Positions 1 through 12,345 are shown, counted from the stretch's first letter. The stretch is 64,000 nucleotides of DNA from Rothia mucilaginosa ATCC 25296 (GCF_000175615.1 NZ_ACVO01000015.1:310001-374000), one strand, 5' to 3'. Notes: generated by a model not told the origin, from the sequence alone. Translations and numbers: made by a program.

Positions 1-1
1 G

Positions 2-499
2 GTGGGCAGCTATATTGCCGCTGTGAAGGAAGTTCCTGCAGGTCAGGGCGTTTCCTACGGTCTGCGCTACCACACTCCCAAGGCAACCACCCTGGCGCTG
101 GTGCCGCTCGGCTACGCTGACGGTGTGCCGCGTATTGCGGAGAACGCGCCGGTGCGCATCTACCCGGGCGCGCAGAACGCGGAGGACGGCTCCGTGCCTA
201 ACAATACGGAAGGTAAGACCTACCGCGTGGTCGGCCGCATCGCCATGGATCAGATGGTCGTTGACCTGGGCGAACCCGGCCTGAGCGACCCCGCCCTGGG
301 CTACCTGGGTGCGCCCGCCATCCTTTTTGGTGCCGGTGAGAACCCGCCCGTGGAAGAGTGGGCGGATGCCGCGCAGACCATTAACTACGAAATCGTGACC
401 CGCATTTCGTCCCGCGTGGAGCGCCTCTACGTTGGCGGCTCCTGGGTTGAAGCTGAGCTGAACGAGCTGTGGGGTACCGGGCAGGAGCAGGAGGGCTAA
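2..499 (+). CDS. alr: Alanine racemase, C-terminal part (5' end outside window)
   Basis: PLP-dependent racemase that makes D-alanine for peptidoglycan. Only the last ~165 residues are present. They carry the C-terminal beta-domain, including the GQGVSYG segment, the GYADGVPR loop (family substrate/dimer loop) and GRIAMDQMVVDLG, all typical of Alr. The reading frame is open to the window edge, so the GTG at position 2 is internal and not a start. The stop overlaps the tsaE ATG by one base (TAATG), which implies co-transcription with the tsaE-tsaB-rimI genes, an arrangement common in actinobacteria. Confidence 0.93.
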   Translation: MGSYIAAVKEVPAGQGVSYGLRYHTPKATTLALVPLGYADGVPRIAENAPVRIYPGAQNAEDGSVPNNTEGKTYRVVGRIAMDQMVVDLGEPGLSDPALGYLGAPAILFGAGENPPVEEWADAAQTINYEIVTRISSRVERLYVGGSWVEAELNELWGTGQEQEG

Positions 500-1104
500 T
501 GAGCGCTGAGTATATTTCTGCCGCACTCGACCTGGATGTGACCGGCCCCGACCATACCCGCCGCCTGGCGCTCACCCTGGCGCAGCACCTGAACGCCGGG
601 GACGTACTGTTGCTCTCGGGCGAGCTCGGTGCGGGCAAGACCACGTTCACCCGCTCCTTGGGTGAAGGCCTGGGCGTGCGCGAAGGCGTTATCTCACCGA
701 CCTTCGTGCTCTCACGCGTGCACCCGAACCTGCCGGACGGCCCCCGCCCCGGCGGCCCCGATCTGGTGCACGTGGACGCCTACCGCCTCTCCAGCGCCGA
801 AGAGCTCGACGACCTGGATTTGGAGTTCTCCCTGCCGCGCTCGGTGACCGTCATCGAGTGGGGCCGCGATAAGGCTGAACATCTGAGTGATTCGCGCCTG
901 GAGCTGGACTTCACCCGCCTAACCGGCGCGGATGCACGCTTCGCCTACTCGGGTGCCGAAGAGTTCAGCTGGGACGACGAAGACGAGGACGAAAACGACG
1001 AGGACGCGGACACCCCCGAACCTCGCCTGCTGCGGGTGCGCGCCTTCGGCCCCCGCTGGGAGTACGCTTTCGACGCCCTGAAAGAGGCCCTGCAGAGCGC
1101 CTAG
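499..1104 (+). CDS. tsaE: tRNA t6A biosynthesis ATPase TsaE
   Basis: P-loop ATPase of the TsaBDE complex that makes N6-threonylcarbamoyladenosine at A37 of ANN-decoding tRNAs. The 201 aa product has the Walker A motif GELGAGKTT near residue 45, SPTFVL after it and the HVDAYRL segment typical of TsaE. An in-frame start 30 nt upstream exists, but the ATG overlapping the alr stop gives the normal family N-terminus. An unusual acidic Asp/Glu stretch of about 15 residues lies near residue 160-175; it looks like a lineage-specific disordered insertion. Acts in the cytoplasm with TsaB and TsaD encoded just downstream. Confidence 0.93.
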   Translation: MSAEYISAALDLDVTGPDHTRRLALTLAQHLNAGDVLLLSGELGAGKTTFTRSLGEGLGVREGVISPTFVLSRVHPNLPDGPRPGGPDLVHVDAYRLSSAEELDDLDLEFSLPRSVTVIEWGRDKAEHLSDSRLELDFTRLTGADARFAYSGAEEFSWDDEDEDENDEDADTPEPRLLRVRAFGPRWEYAFDALKEALQSA

Positions 1105-1115
1105 AGCCCGCGCGT

Positions 1116-1121
1116 TAGAAT
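1116..1121 (+). promoter_or_regulatory. -10-like hexamer for leaderless tsaB
   Basis: TAGAAT lies exactly 6 nt before the GTG start of tsaB, the spacing expected when transcription begins at the start codon. No Shine-Dalgarno sequence is present in the intervening GATAGG. No convincing -35 was found. Confidence 0.5.
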
Positions 1122-1127
1122 GATAGG

Positions 1128-1943
1128 GTGCTAGTACTTGCCCTTGATTCATCCGCCACCGCATCTGTGGCGCTCGCCCGTGTGCACGGCTCCGAAGCCG
1201 GTGCGTCCTTCGAAATCCTCGCCCGCTACGAGAGTGAAGATACCCGCTCCCACGCCGAGGTGATGGGCCCCTACGCGCAGGCGGCCCTGCAGGACGCTGG
1301 CGTGCGCGGCGAAGATTTGGATGCGATTCTGACCGGTACCGGTCCGGGACCTTTTACGGGTCTTCGCGCCGGTATCGTTACTGCGCGCGCTCTGGGTTTT
1401 GCCTGGTCGGTGCCGGTGTACGGCATGATGAGCCTGACCGCCCTGGCTGAGCGTGCTGTGTCTGGCGTGGTTGCCGGTGAAGAGAACGTAGAACGAGCGT
1501 TCGCCTCTGCTGAAAGTGCTGAGCTTGTAGAAGGTGCTGAGCTGCTCGTACTCTCCGACGCGCGCCGCCGCGAAGTCTACTCCGCCCGCTACCGCGTGAA
1601 CGCCGAAGGCTACAGCCTGGTGGACGGCCCGAACGTATGCCCCGCCTCCGAAATTCTGCCCGGTGGGGCTCCCTCCTATGCCTACGGCTACGGCGCTGGC
1701 CTGTACTCCGAGGCCCTCGAAGAACACGGCTGGACCATCGTCGAATCTGCCCGCGGGGTTCACCCCCACGCCGAGTACCTGGTTGCCGCCGCGGCACACC
1801 TGGGCGTAGAGAACCTGAGCGAGGACACCTCTGCCCAGTACCTGCGCGACTCAGACGCAAAGGTCCCCGCCGCAATGCTCGCCCGCCAGCAGAAGCAGGC
1901 CGCGCAGTCTACTGCACAGGCTGCCGCGCAGAAGGAGAGCTAA
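1128..1943 (+). CDS. tsaB: tRNA t6A biosynthesis protein TsaB
   Basis: Non-catalytic ASKHA-fold partner that dimerises with TsaD in t6A synthesis. The 271 aa product starts LVLALDSSATASVAL and has the diagnostic TGPGPFTGLRAGI loop near residue 72-84. It is longer than the common ~220-230 aa because of an insertion around residues 115-135 and an Ala/Gln-rich tail. The GTG start has no Shine-Dalgarno but a -10-like TAGAAT 6 nt upstream, suggesting a leaderless internal promoter. The stop directly abuts the rimI ATG. Confidence 0.93.
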   Translation: MLVLALDSSATASVALARVHGSEAGASFEILARYESEDTRSHAEVMGPYAQAALQDAGVRGEDLDAILTGTGPGPFTGLRAGIVTARALGFAWSVPVYGMMSLTALAERAVSGVVAGEENVERAFASAESAELVEGAELLVLSDARRREVYSARYRVNAEGYSLVDGPNVCPASEILPGGAPSYAYGYGAGLYSEALEEHGWTIVESARGVHPHAEYLVAAAAHLGVENLSEDTSAQYLRDSDAKVPAAMLARQQKQAAQSTAQAAAQKES

Positions 1944-2453
1944 ATGAGTGCTACCGAAAATATCGTGCGAGACGACCTAGCTCTGGGTGCCCGTCTGCGC
2001 GTTGCCGAACTTGCCGATGTGCAGGCCATGCACCGCATGGAAACCGCCCTGTTCCCCGCCGACGCCTGGCACATCGACATGTTCCTCGAAGAGCTGACCC
2101 ACCCGACCCGCACCTACTACATGCTCGAATTACCCGCAGAAGGTTCGGAAGATAACGAGGGCGGCTGGCGCGCTATCGGCTACTGCGGAACCATGGTCGT
2201 AGCCGACACCGCCGACGTTCAAACCATCGGCGTGCTCCCCGAGTACGAGGGCCACGGCTTCGGTCGCACCATGCTTGAGCAGATGCACGAGCGTGCCCGC
2301 GAGCAGGGTGCCGAGCGCATCCTGCTGGAGGTGCGTGCCGACAACCCGCGCGCCCAGCGTCTCTACGAACGCAACGGCTACCGTGCGATTCACGTACGCC
2401 GCGGCTACTACGATGACGGAACCGACGCCATCATTATGGAATGCACGTTCTAA
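1944..2453 (+). CDS. rimI: Ribosomal-protein-S18-alanine N-acetyltransferase
   Basis: GNAT-family acetyltransferase, 169 aa. The acetyl-CoA binding motif A is visible as IGVLPEYEGHGFGRTML, followed by LEVRADNPRAQRLYERNGY, the classic RimI C-terminal block. The expected substrate is the N-terminal alanine of S18, although actinobacterial RimI enzymes can be broader in specificity. Starts at the base after the tsaB stop, so it is translationally coupled. The tsaE-tsaB-rimI-tsaD order is the usual actinobacterial arrangement. Confidence 0.9.
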   Translation: MSATENIVRDDLALGARLRVAELADVQAMHRMETALFPADAWHIDMFLEELTHPTRTYYMLELPAEGSEDNEGGWRAIGYCGTMVVADTADVQTIGVLPEYEGHGFGRTMLEQMHERAREQGAERILLEVRADNPRAQRLYERNGYRAIHVRRGYYDDGTDAIIMECTF

Positions 2454-2610
2454 ATACTCCGTTGGGCTAAACGGCAATCCCCGCGATAGGGGCGAGCATC
2501 CGCCGCCCTCTACACTCGCCCTCTATGCCGCGGCATTCCTACGCAACAGCATCCTTACATCACTGCAACTAGAAGCACTACGCGCAGACAGCGCAACAGA
2601 AAGATAGACT

Positions 2611-3711
2611 ATGAGCACTCGCGAACCCCTCGTTCTGGGCATCGAATCCTCCTGCGATGAGACCGGTATCGGCATTGTGCGCGGTGCACAGCTGCTCAGC
2701 AACACCATCTCCTCCTCCATGGAAGAGCACGTGCGCTTCGGCGGCGTGATCCCCGAAATCGCCTCCCGCGCTCACCTGGACGCCATGATCCCCGCCCTCA
2801 AGGCGGCACTCGCCGAAGCGGACATCACCCTCGATCAGGTGGACGCTATCGCCGTCACCGCTGGCCCCGGCCTGGCGGGCGCACTCATGGTGGGTGTCTC
2901 CGCGGCGAAGGCGCTCGCCATTGCCACCGGCAAGCCCCTCTACGGCATTAACCACCTGGTCGCCCACGTTGGCGTTGGTCTGCTGGAGGACAACGGCACC
3001 GAAGACGGCTCCGACCTGCTGGCGAATGCCGGTTCCGGTGGTCTGGGTGCGCTACTGGTCTCTGGTGGTCATACCGAAATCCTGCAGGTGCGAGATATTA
3101 CCTCCGATGTGCGTCTGCTCGGCGCGACCCTTGACGATGCCGCAGGTGAGGCCTATGACAAGGTCGCCCGACTGCTCGGCCTGGACTACCCGGGCGGCCC
3201 CGCGATTGACCGCGCTGCCGCCGAGGGTAACCGCAATGCCTTCGTGTTCCCGCGCGGTCTGTCGAACCGCAAGTTCATGGGCACCGCCGAGGAGCCTGGC
3301 GCGCACCGCTACGATTTCTCCTTCTCCGGCCTGAAGACCGCCGTGGCGCGCGTGATTGAAAGCTTTGAAGCAGCCGGTGAAGAGGTTCCGGTTGCCGATA
3401 TCGCCGCGTCCTTCCAGGAAGCGGTCGTGGACGTCATCACCAAGAAGGCGATGCTTGCCTGCCGCGAGCAGGGCATGAAGACCCTGCTACTCGGCGGTGG
3501 CGTGGCGGCTAACTCGCGCCTGCGTGAGCTGCTTGCCGCCCGATGCGCCTCCGAGGGGGTGCGCCTGATTATCCCGAAGTTCACCCTGTGCACCGATAAC
3601 GGCGCGATGGTTGCGGCGCTGGGTGCCCGCCTGGTCGCTGCCGGTCGTGAGCCCTCGGGCGTGGACTTCACGACGGACTCCTCGCTGCCGGTGACCACGG
3701 TCTGTTTCTAA
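2611..3711 (+). CDS. tsaD: tRNA N6-threonylcarbamoyltransferase TsaD
   Basis: Metal-dependent catalytic subunit that transfers the threonylcarbamoyl group to A37. The 366 aa protein has [13 protein letters not shown] at the N-terminus, the HxxxH metal-binding pair in NHLVAH near residue 115, the SGGHTEI loop, [10 protein letters not shown] and the C-terminal [14 protein letters not shown] nucleotide-binding block. A 157 bp gap separates it from rimI, so it may also have its own promoter. The start is preceded by an AGAAAG ribosome-binding site. Confidence 0.95.
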   Translation: MSTREPLVLGIESSCDETGIGIVRGAQLLSNTISSSMEEHVRFGGVIPEIASRAHLDAMIPALKAALAEADITLDQVDAIAVTAGPGLAGALMVGVSAAKALAIATGKPLYGINHLVAHVGVGLLEDNGTEDGSDLLANAGSGGLGALLVSGGHTEILQVRDITSDVRLLGATLDDAAGEAYDKVARLLGLDYPGGPAIDRAAAEGNRNAFVFPRGLSNRKFMGTAEEPGAHRYDFSFSGLKTAVARVIESFEAAGEEVPVADIAASFQEAVVDVITKKAMLACREQGMKTLLLGGGVAANSRLRELLAARCASEGVRLIIPKFTLCTDNGAMVAALGARLVAAGREPSGVDFTTDSSLPVTTVCF

Positions 3712-3794
3712 ACGGGCTACCTCTGAAATAGCTACTTCCGCAGGGATTATTAGCGCGAGCCCGTTTATGCGGCTCGCCTCGAAAATGCTCATAG

Positions 3795-3839
3795 AAATGC
3801 CTCGGCACAGTCTCCCAAAGGACTGCGCCGAGGCATTTT
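3795..3839. terminator. Bidirectional terminator between tsaD and the GCS2-family gene
   Basis: AAATGCCTCGGC with CAGTC pairs with GACTG and GCCGAGGCATTT around a TCCCAAAG loop, giving a long GC-rich stem flanked by A and T runs. It lies between convergent genes and can serve both. Confidence 0.85.
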
Positions 3840-3883
3840 CTGTATTCAAGATTTAGTTGAGGGTGTGGGCCGGGGGAAGGGCT

Positions 3884-5032
3884 CTAACGCAGCGCTCGCG
3901 CACGAGACTGCGCGGCAACATCCAGCGCCACCTCACGCAGAGAGCCGGTCTTCTCAAAGACCGCACGCTGACGATCAGCACCCGTACCCTCGGCGAGGAT
4001 GCGGCGTACCTGTGCCAGCTCTACCTCGCAGTCAAGGTCGCGTGCCACCGGCTCCAGCTTGGGTAGAAGCAGTTCAAAATCTTCACGCAGGGTACGCTGC
4101 AGCGGCTCGTTAGAGACCACGATCTTAGCCTCCAGGCCGTAGCGGGCAACGCGCCACTTATTCTCTTGCGCGTGCCAGGGGGCGAGCACCTCAATGCTTT
4201 CACCCGCCTCAATCTGGCGGGAGAAGTACTCCACCAGGCACTGCGTGAACGCCACGATTGCCGCAACATCCGGCAGGGAGGCGAGGCCATCGCAATAGCG
4301 CATCTCTATGGTGCCGTAACGCGGAACCGGGCGAACATCCCAACGGTCCTCGCTCGGATCGTTAATCACGTCGGTCGCCACGAGCGACTCCAAGTACTCG
4401 CTGTACTGCTCCCAGGTGTCAAAGTGGAAGGGCAGACCGTTCGTGGGCAGCTGCTGGTAAAGCTGGGTGCGGTGCGAAGCGTAACCGGTATCGACTCCAT
4501 CCCAGTAGGGGGAAGAGCACGAAAGCGCCAGCAGGTGCGGTCCGTAGTTGGTCAGCGCGTCAATAAGCGGCAGAACCTTATCGCGGGAGTCAACGCCCAC
4601 GTGCACGTGCACACCGTAAATGACCATGTGGCGGCCCCAATACTGGGCGCGCTCAACCACGCGCTGGTAGCGTTCCTTCGCCACAACCGGCTGGTCAGCC
4701 CAGTGGGAGAAGGGGTGAGTGCCGGCGGGGTAGAAGTCAATGCCCAGCTCATCGGTGATGTCGCGCAGGGTATCCGTCAAATCCTGCAGCTGACGGCACG
4801 CCTCAGCGACGGTGCGGCAGATGCCGGTCACCACCTCGACGGTGTTCTCCAGGAATTCGCCGGTCACGTGCGCCCGGTTGGAGGCGGGCTCAAGCAGTTC
4901 GGGGCGGCGCTCGCGCAGGATGGATAGCACCTCGCTGGCGCGCTGGGTCAGTGCGCCGCTTTCACGGTCGATGAGCGCAATCTCCCATTCCACGCCGAGA
5001 GTGGACTGCGGGGAGGTAGCAAAGTCGATCAT
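3884..5032 (-). CDS. Carboxylate-amine ligase, glutamate-cysteine ligase 2 (YbdK) family
   Basis: ATP-dependent ligase of the GCS2 family, 382 aa. The N-terminal TLGVEWEIALID with TGEFLENTVEVVTG is the family glutamate-binding region; GVHVHVGVD and the PRYGTIEMRYCDG block complete the fold. E. coli YbdK has weak glutamate-cysteine ligase activity, and the true substrate in actinobacteria is not settled. An upstream in-frame ATG at 5068 exists, but AGGAAAGG lies 6 nt before the ATG at 5032, which also gives the normal N-terminus. The gene stands alone, convergent with tsaD. Confidence 0.85.
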   Translation of the reverse strand: MIDFATSPQSTLGVEWEIALIDRESGALTQRASEVLSILRERRPELLEPASNRAHVTGEFLENTVEVVTGICRTVAEACRQLQDLTDTLRDITDELGIDFYPAGTHPFSHWADQPVVAKERYQRVVERAQYWGRHMVIYGVHVHVGVDSRDKVLPLIDALTNYGPHLLALSCSSPYWDGVDTGYASHRTQLYQQLPTNGLPFHFDTWEQYSEYLESLVATDVINDPSEDRWDVRPVPRYGTIEMRYCDGLASLPDVAAIVAFTQCLVEYFSRQIEAGESIEVLAPWHAQENKWRVARYGLEAKIVVSNEPLQRTLREDFELLLPKLEPVARDLDCEVELAQVRRILAEGTGADRQRAVFEKTGSLREVALDVAAQSRARALR

Positions 5033-5329
5033 ATTGCCTTTCCTGCGTCTGGAAATAGGGTCGTGCATGGTGCCGACTATGGAAGTTATTATCGGTGGGC
5101 TCTACCCTGCTGTGCGCTAGCCGGTGAGAGCCGGCTCCTTGGGGGAGTACCTCTACTAAGCACCGTATCTAGTGTACGGTCTTGCGGTTCCCAGTGCCCT
5201 GTCGAGTGCAGAATCCGGAACGATACCGTAATGAATCGTCATGAACGGTGACCCGTCCTCGGGTCTGGGCAGTCGGGGCTGAGCCGTCAGCGCTGGGTAG
5301 CTAGGGATGGGCGGCCGGGGCTGGCGAGG

Positions 5330-6817
5330 TTAGAGCGGGCGCACATGCCAGCCGACGCGGCGTGAATCCCTACCCGAACCGATGCGGGTAAAGACCAGCG
5401 TCGCCGGACGGTACGAGGACCCCTGCGTACCCTCCTGTGCACCCAAAGAAGAATTAGCGTTCTTTTTCTGTTTCTTCTTGGAAGGCTTAGAACCCGCAGA
5501 ACCCAGCAGGCGCGCACGCAACTGCTCCGGAACAATATCCACGCCACGCTTCTTAATTGTCAGTGCCGTAAAGCCCTGCTCACGCACCCAACGCTTCAGC
5601 TGCTTCTCCTGCAGGGGAACCTCCTCCAGCACCTCGTAGCAGGCAACCAGCGGATGCTCCACCGGCTCGGCAGAACACAGGTACGCCAGGTGCTCATCCA
5701 GCAGATGCGCGCCAATACTCTGCGCAAACTCAGCGACCAGATGCGAGCGCACAATCGCCGGGGCAGGCTCCAACAGGTACTCACCCGGCTGCGGCAGGGA
5801 CACCGGAACCTCAACGCTCTGCTGCGCCTCTTCCGCCGTCAGGGGACTGCGAAAGCTCACCGCCTCGTAAGACGGCAACAGAGCACTGGTTTCGGCGGTG
5901 CCTCCGGTGGATCCTTCGGCGGAACCTTCGGTGGGGGCAGCCTCTTCAGTGGACAGCTCGCGCACAGAGGTTTCATGCACCGAGGTCGCCGTGCGAGCCA
6001 CCCCCTCCTGAGCCAGCGCGTTAAACCAGAGCACCAACTCGGCGAGGGAACCCTCCGACTGGATCCACTCCGCCTCAACACGCGGGTTGGGGTTTGCCTC
6101 CGACGCAATATCTTCGGGCGAGGGAATGCCCTCATGCGGAAAACCGGGACCCAACTTCACGCCCATCGGCACCCCAGTGCGTGCCAGATTCAGCACGAAC
6201 GAGAACGGGGGAGAGAACGCCTCCGGATCAAAAAGACGCTCCGTCTGAGCCTTCTTCGCACCGCGCAACTCGCGGCGTGCCGGGTCCATCCACACAATGC
6301 CCACCGGCTCACCGGAAGCGTCCAGAAGCTCACCGTGCACATAATTGGTCACATCCCCCGAATACACGCGCGCCTGCGGGCAAAACTCTAGGTTCTTCGC
6401 CGCAAAAGAAGCGGTCAACGGGTCCAACTCCACCGCAACCACGGCACCGCGATCCGCCGCATACACAGCAGAATCCGAGGCGATACCGCAACCCAAATCA
6501 GCCACCGTGCCGGCAACCGGGCGCAGACGCTGAGCACGATAGTGCGCAATCACCGGGCGGGTCGCCTGCTCCGCCGCCTCCTGAGTGAGCATGAGCGTGC
6601 GGGCGCGCTCGCCGAACTTGGCGCGCGCACGGGTACGAGCCTGCGCCAGCGAAATAATCTGTGCAGACTCCTCGGGGCTAAAACCTCGTGAACGCAAAGA
6701 AGTAACGGCGCTGAGCGTATCCGAGCCCAGCGGGTAGAGCTCGTCGGTTGCCGCGAGCGCTTCGGTGCTGAACGGAAGCTTGGCGGCGGGAGTAAAAGGG
6801 GATGCGGGAATAGGCAT
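5330..6817 (-). CDS. Class I SAM-dependent methyltransferase with THUMP-like C-terminal domain
   Basis: Predicted cytoplasmic methyltransferase of 495 aa; the substrate is unknown. The SAM-binding motif VADLGCGIASDS is near residue 105, the acidic post-I motif is VVAVELDP, and WMDPARRE resembles the motif IV of RNA methyltransferases. The C-terminal ~110 residues, ending in a Lys-rich linker and a conserved basic tail, match the THUMP-like domain found with this family in actinobacteria. An acidic, Ser/Glu/Thr-rich insertion separates the two parts. I place the start at ATG 6817 because TAAAAT sits 7 nt before it (leaderless); the ATG 9 nt upstream falls inside that hexamer region. Confidence 0.8.
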   Translation of the reverse strand: MPIPASPFTPAAKLPFSTEALAATDELYPLGSDTLSAVTSLRSRGFSPEESAQIISLAQARTRARAKFGERARTLMLTQEAAEQATRPVIAHYRAQRLRPVAGTVADLGCGIASDSAVYAADRGAVVAVELDPLTASFAAKNLEFCPQARVYSGDVTNYVHGELLDASGEPVGIVWMDPARRELRGAKKAQTERLFDPEAFSPPFSFVLNLARTGVPMGVKLGPGFPHEGIPSPEDIASEANPNPRVEAEWIQSEGSLAELVLWFNALAQEGVARTATSVHETSVRELSTEEAAPTEGSAEGSTGGTAETSALLPSYEAVSFRSPLTAEEAQQSVEVPVSLPQPGEYLLEPAPAIVRSHLVAEFAQSIGAHLLDEHLAYLCSAEPVEHPLVACYEVLEEVPLQEKQLKRWVREQGFTALTIKKRGVDIVPEQLRARLLGSAGSKPSKKKQKKNANSSLGAQEGTQGSSYRPATLVFTRIGSGRDSRRVGWHVRPL

Positions 6818-6824
6818 GCTCCTC

Positions 6825-6830
6825 ATTTTA
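6825..6830 (-). promoter_or_regulatory. -10-like hexamer for leaderless methyltransferase gene
   Basis: On the minus strand TAAAAT is followed by 7 nt (GAGGAGC) and then the ATG at 6817. The position decides between two candidate starts. Confidence 0.45.
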
Positions 6831-6927
6831 CGGGGTACCGGTTTTGAGAGGTGAGGAGCCCGATTTGCCCAGCTTTTTGCTCAGCGTTCGCCTTGCGGTG
6901 AAACACCCCGGCAGAGGGGCGCTTTTC

Positions 6928-6956
6928 TTGACCGAAAGCACAGGTGAAACTAGAGT
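6928..6956 (+). promoter_or_regulatory. Sigma-70 promoter of groES
   Basis: TTGACC at 6928-6933, a 17 nt spacer and TAGAGT at 6951-6956. This is one of the few promoters in the window with both boxes near consensus. The leader to groES is about 80 nt. Confidence 0.75.
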
Positions 6957-6960
6957 TGAG

Positions 6961-6969
6961 GTAGCACTC
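6961..6969 (+). promoter_or_regulatory. Left half of a CIRCE operator
   Basis: GTAGCACTC matches the left arm of CIRCE (TTAGCACTC), the HrcA-binding site that controls groESL, and sits just after the -10 where CIRCE normally lies. The right arm, expected after 9 nt, is absent (ATCGGGCGC in place of GAGTGCTAA). Confidence 0.45.
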
Positions 6970-7043
6970 GAGACAGTCATCGGGCGCGCCACTGCGCCGC
7001 TGTCTCGCATCAAACGTAAATCCACAACCCGGAGGAACCGATT

Positions 7044-7331
7044 ATGGCTATCAAGCCCCTGGAAGACCGCGTCGTTATCAAGATCGAGCAGGCTGAGCAG
7101 ACCACCGCATCCGGTCTGGTCATCCCCGAAACTGCGAAGGAAAAGCCGCAGGAAGCACGCGTTGTCGCCGTTGGCCCGGGCCGCGTGGATGAGAAGGGCA
7201 ACCGCATTCCCGTAGACATCAAGGAAGGCGACGTTGTCGTGTTCTCCCGCTACGGTGGCACCGAGGTCAAGTACCAGGGCGAAGAGTACCTGATTCTCTC
7301 CGCACGCGACGTTCTGGCAATCGTCGACTAA
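7044..7331 (+). CDS. groES: Co-chaperonin GroES
   Basis: Ten-kilodalton co-chaperonin, 95 aa, that caps the GroEL cylinder. [11 protein letters not shown] at the N-terminus, the mobile loop [17 protein letters not shown] (residues ~20-36) and VGPGR are all standard. A GGAGGA-like ribosome-binding site lies about 8 nt before the ATG. First gene of the groESL unit, transcribed from the promoter at 6928-6956. Confidence 0.97.
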   Translation: MAIKPLEDRVVIKIEQAEQTTASGLVIPETAKEKPQEARVVAVGPGRVDEKGNRIPVDIKEGDVVVFSRYGGTEVKYQGEEYLILSARDVLAIVD

Positions 7332-7342
7332 TACTTTCAGAT

Positions 7343-7382
7343 GCTCATGCGCCGTACCGCTCATCCGGTACGGCGCATGAGC
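7343..7382 (+). terminator. 17 bp perfect hairpin between groES and groEL
   Basis: GCTCATGCGCCGTACCG pairs completely with its reverse complement around a 6 nt loop. No U-run follows, so it is more likely a processing or mRNA-stability element, or a weak attenuator, than a strong terminator. Confidence 0.55.
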
Positions 7383-7415
7383 TATCATCTGCCCCTCAAA
7401 TTTTCCATTCTGTGA

Positions 7416-10850
<3,435 letters not shown>

Positions 10851-10874
10851 AACGCATCACCAACGATGAATCGC

Positions 10875-10896
10875 CGCATGGTGTGCACACCATGCG
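10875..10896. terminator. Perfect 22 bp palindrome downstream of guaB
   Basis: CGCATGGTGTG followed directly by its exact reverse complement. A second hairpin follows at 10904-10937. Either a cruciform or hairpin terminator, or a protein site; it lies just before the guaB3 leader. Confidence 0.5.
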
Positions 10897-10903
10897 CCGT
10901 TGA

Positions 10904-10937
10904 GCCCGCCCCATACCCGTTCAGGTATCGGGCGGGC
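10904..10937 (+). terminator. Second hairpin between guaB and guaB3
   Basis: GCCCGCCC-ATACC pairs with GGTAT-GGGCGGGC around a CGTTCA loop. GC-rich stem without a U-run; together with 10875-10896 it would attenuate read-through into guaB3. Confidence 0.5.
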
Positions 10938-10995
10938 ATCGGCGCGAATAACGCCCAGCGGCACCCCTCAAACCGAATTCGAAAGGATTCACCCC

Positions 10996-12126
10996 ATGTC
11001 TGAAATTCAGATCGGCCTCTCCAAGAACGCCCGCCCCACCTACTCCCTGGACGATGTGGCACTGGTTCCCACCCGCCGTACCCGCGACCGCCGAGACGTC
11101 GACACCTCCTGGCAGATTGACGCCTTTAAGTTCGACACCCCCATCATTGGTGCGCCCATGGACTCGGTCATGTCCCCGGCGACCGCCATTGCACTGGGTA
11201 AGCTGGGTGGCCTGGGCGTGCTGAACCTCGAGGGCCTGTGGACCCGCTACGAGGACCCGCAGCCGCTGCTCGACGAGATTGTTGAGCTGCCCGAGGCGGA
11301 CCCCGCCTCCGCAACCACCCGCATGCAGCAGATCTACTCCGAGCCGATTAAGCCGGAGCTGATTACTGCACGCCTGGAAGAGATTCGTGACTCCGGCGTG
11401 GTTGTTGCAGGCTCGCTGAGCCCGCAGAATACCCAGGAGCACTACGAGACCGTGGTGAAGGCGGGCGTTGAGCTGTTCGTCATCCGCGGTGCGTCCGTCT
11501 CTGCTGAGCACATTTCCACCTCGCACGAGCCGCTGAACCTGAAGAAGTTCATCTACGAGCTCGACGTTCCGGTCATCGTTGGTGGCGTTGCTGGATACTC
11601 GCAGGCTAAGCACCTGATGCGTACCGGCGCAGCCGGCGTGCTGGTGGGCTTCGGCGGCGGTTCCGCACAGACCACCCGCCAGGGCCTGGGCATCTCCGCA
11701 CCCATGGCAACCGCTATCGCCGACGTGGCAGCGGCACGTTCCGACTACCTGGATGAGTCCGGCGGCCGCTACGTACACGTGATCGCTGACGGCTCCCTGG
11801 GCCGCTCCGGCGATATGGTGAAGGCGCTCGCACTGGGCGCTGACGCTGTCATGCTGGGCGCTCCGCTGGCTCGCGCATCCGAGGCTCCCGGCCAGGGCTG
11901 GTACTGGGGCAACGAGGCGCACTCGCTGGACTTCCCGCGCGGCGTGCGCACCCCGCTGGGGGTTGTCGGCTCCCTAGAGGAGGTCCTGTACGGCCCTTCG
12001 CACCACGTGAACGGCACCAGCAACATTGTCGGTGCGCTCAAGCGCGCAATGGCTAACTGCGGTTACCTGGACCTGAAGAAGTTCCAGAAGGCTGACCTGA
12101 CCGTGGTTCCCGCGTACCGCGGCTAA
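10996..12126 (+). CDS. guaB3: GuaB3 family IMP dehydrogenase-related protein
   Basis: IMPDH/GMPR-fold protein of 376 aa without CBS domains, typical of the actinobacterial GuaB3 group. A cyanobacterial GuaB3 has been reported to act as a GMP reductase; the actinobacterial group is less clear. The loop equivalent to the IMPDH catalytic GSICTTR reads GGSAQTTR, so the nucleophilic Cys is replaced by Gln225. The phosphate-binding IADGSLGRSGDMVKALALGADAVMLG block is intact. The start is set by GAAAGG 8 nt before the ATG; an in-frame start 96 nt upstream lies in the hairpin region and is unlikely. Confidence 0.9.
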   Translation: MSEIQIGLSKNARPTYSLDDVALVPTRRTRDRRDVDTSWQIDAFKFDTPIIGAPMDSVMSPATAIALGKLGGLGVLNLEGLWTRYEDPQPLLDEIVELPEADPASATTRMQQIYSEPIKPELITARLEEIRDSGVVVAGSLSPQNTQEHYETVVKAGVELFVIRGASVSAEHISTSHEPLNLKKFIYELDVPVIVGGVAGYSQAKHLMRTGAAGVLVGFGGGSAQTTRQGLGISAPMATAIADVAAARSDYLDESGGRYVHVIADGSLGRSGDMVKALALGADAVMLGAPLARASEAPGQGWYWGNEAHSLDFPRGVRTPLGVVGSLEEVLYGPSHHVNGTSNIVGALKRAMANCGYLDLKKFQKADLTVVPAYRG

Positions 12127-12345
12127 TGTAGCTTCATGAATCACCGCTTGGCGGTTGGCAGGTTGTGGTCTGCCGGTCGCCGGGCGGTGCTTTCTATACG
12201 CACGCTCTACCCCCGTTAGAGCATGTAGCGGCACCCCAGAATAGGGGAGGGGCTACGCGCCGTCGGCGGCATACAGCAATAGCGTAAAATAGATATATCC
12301 CCGCGCAAGTGCGCGGATTAGTACCAACACGTTGAGGTAATTTTC

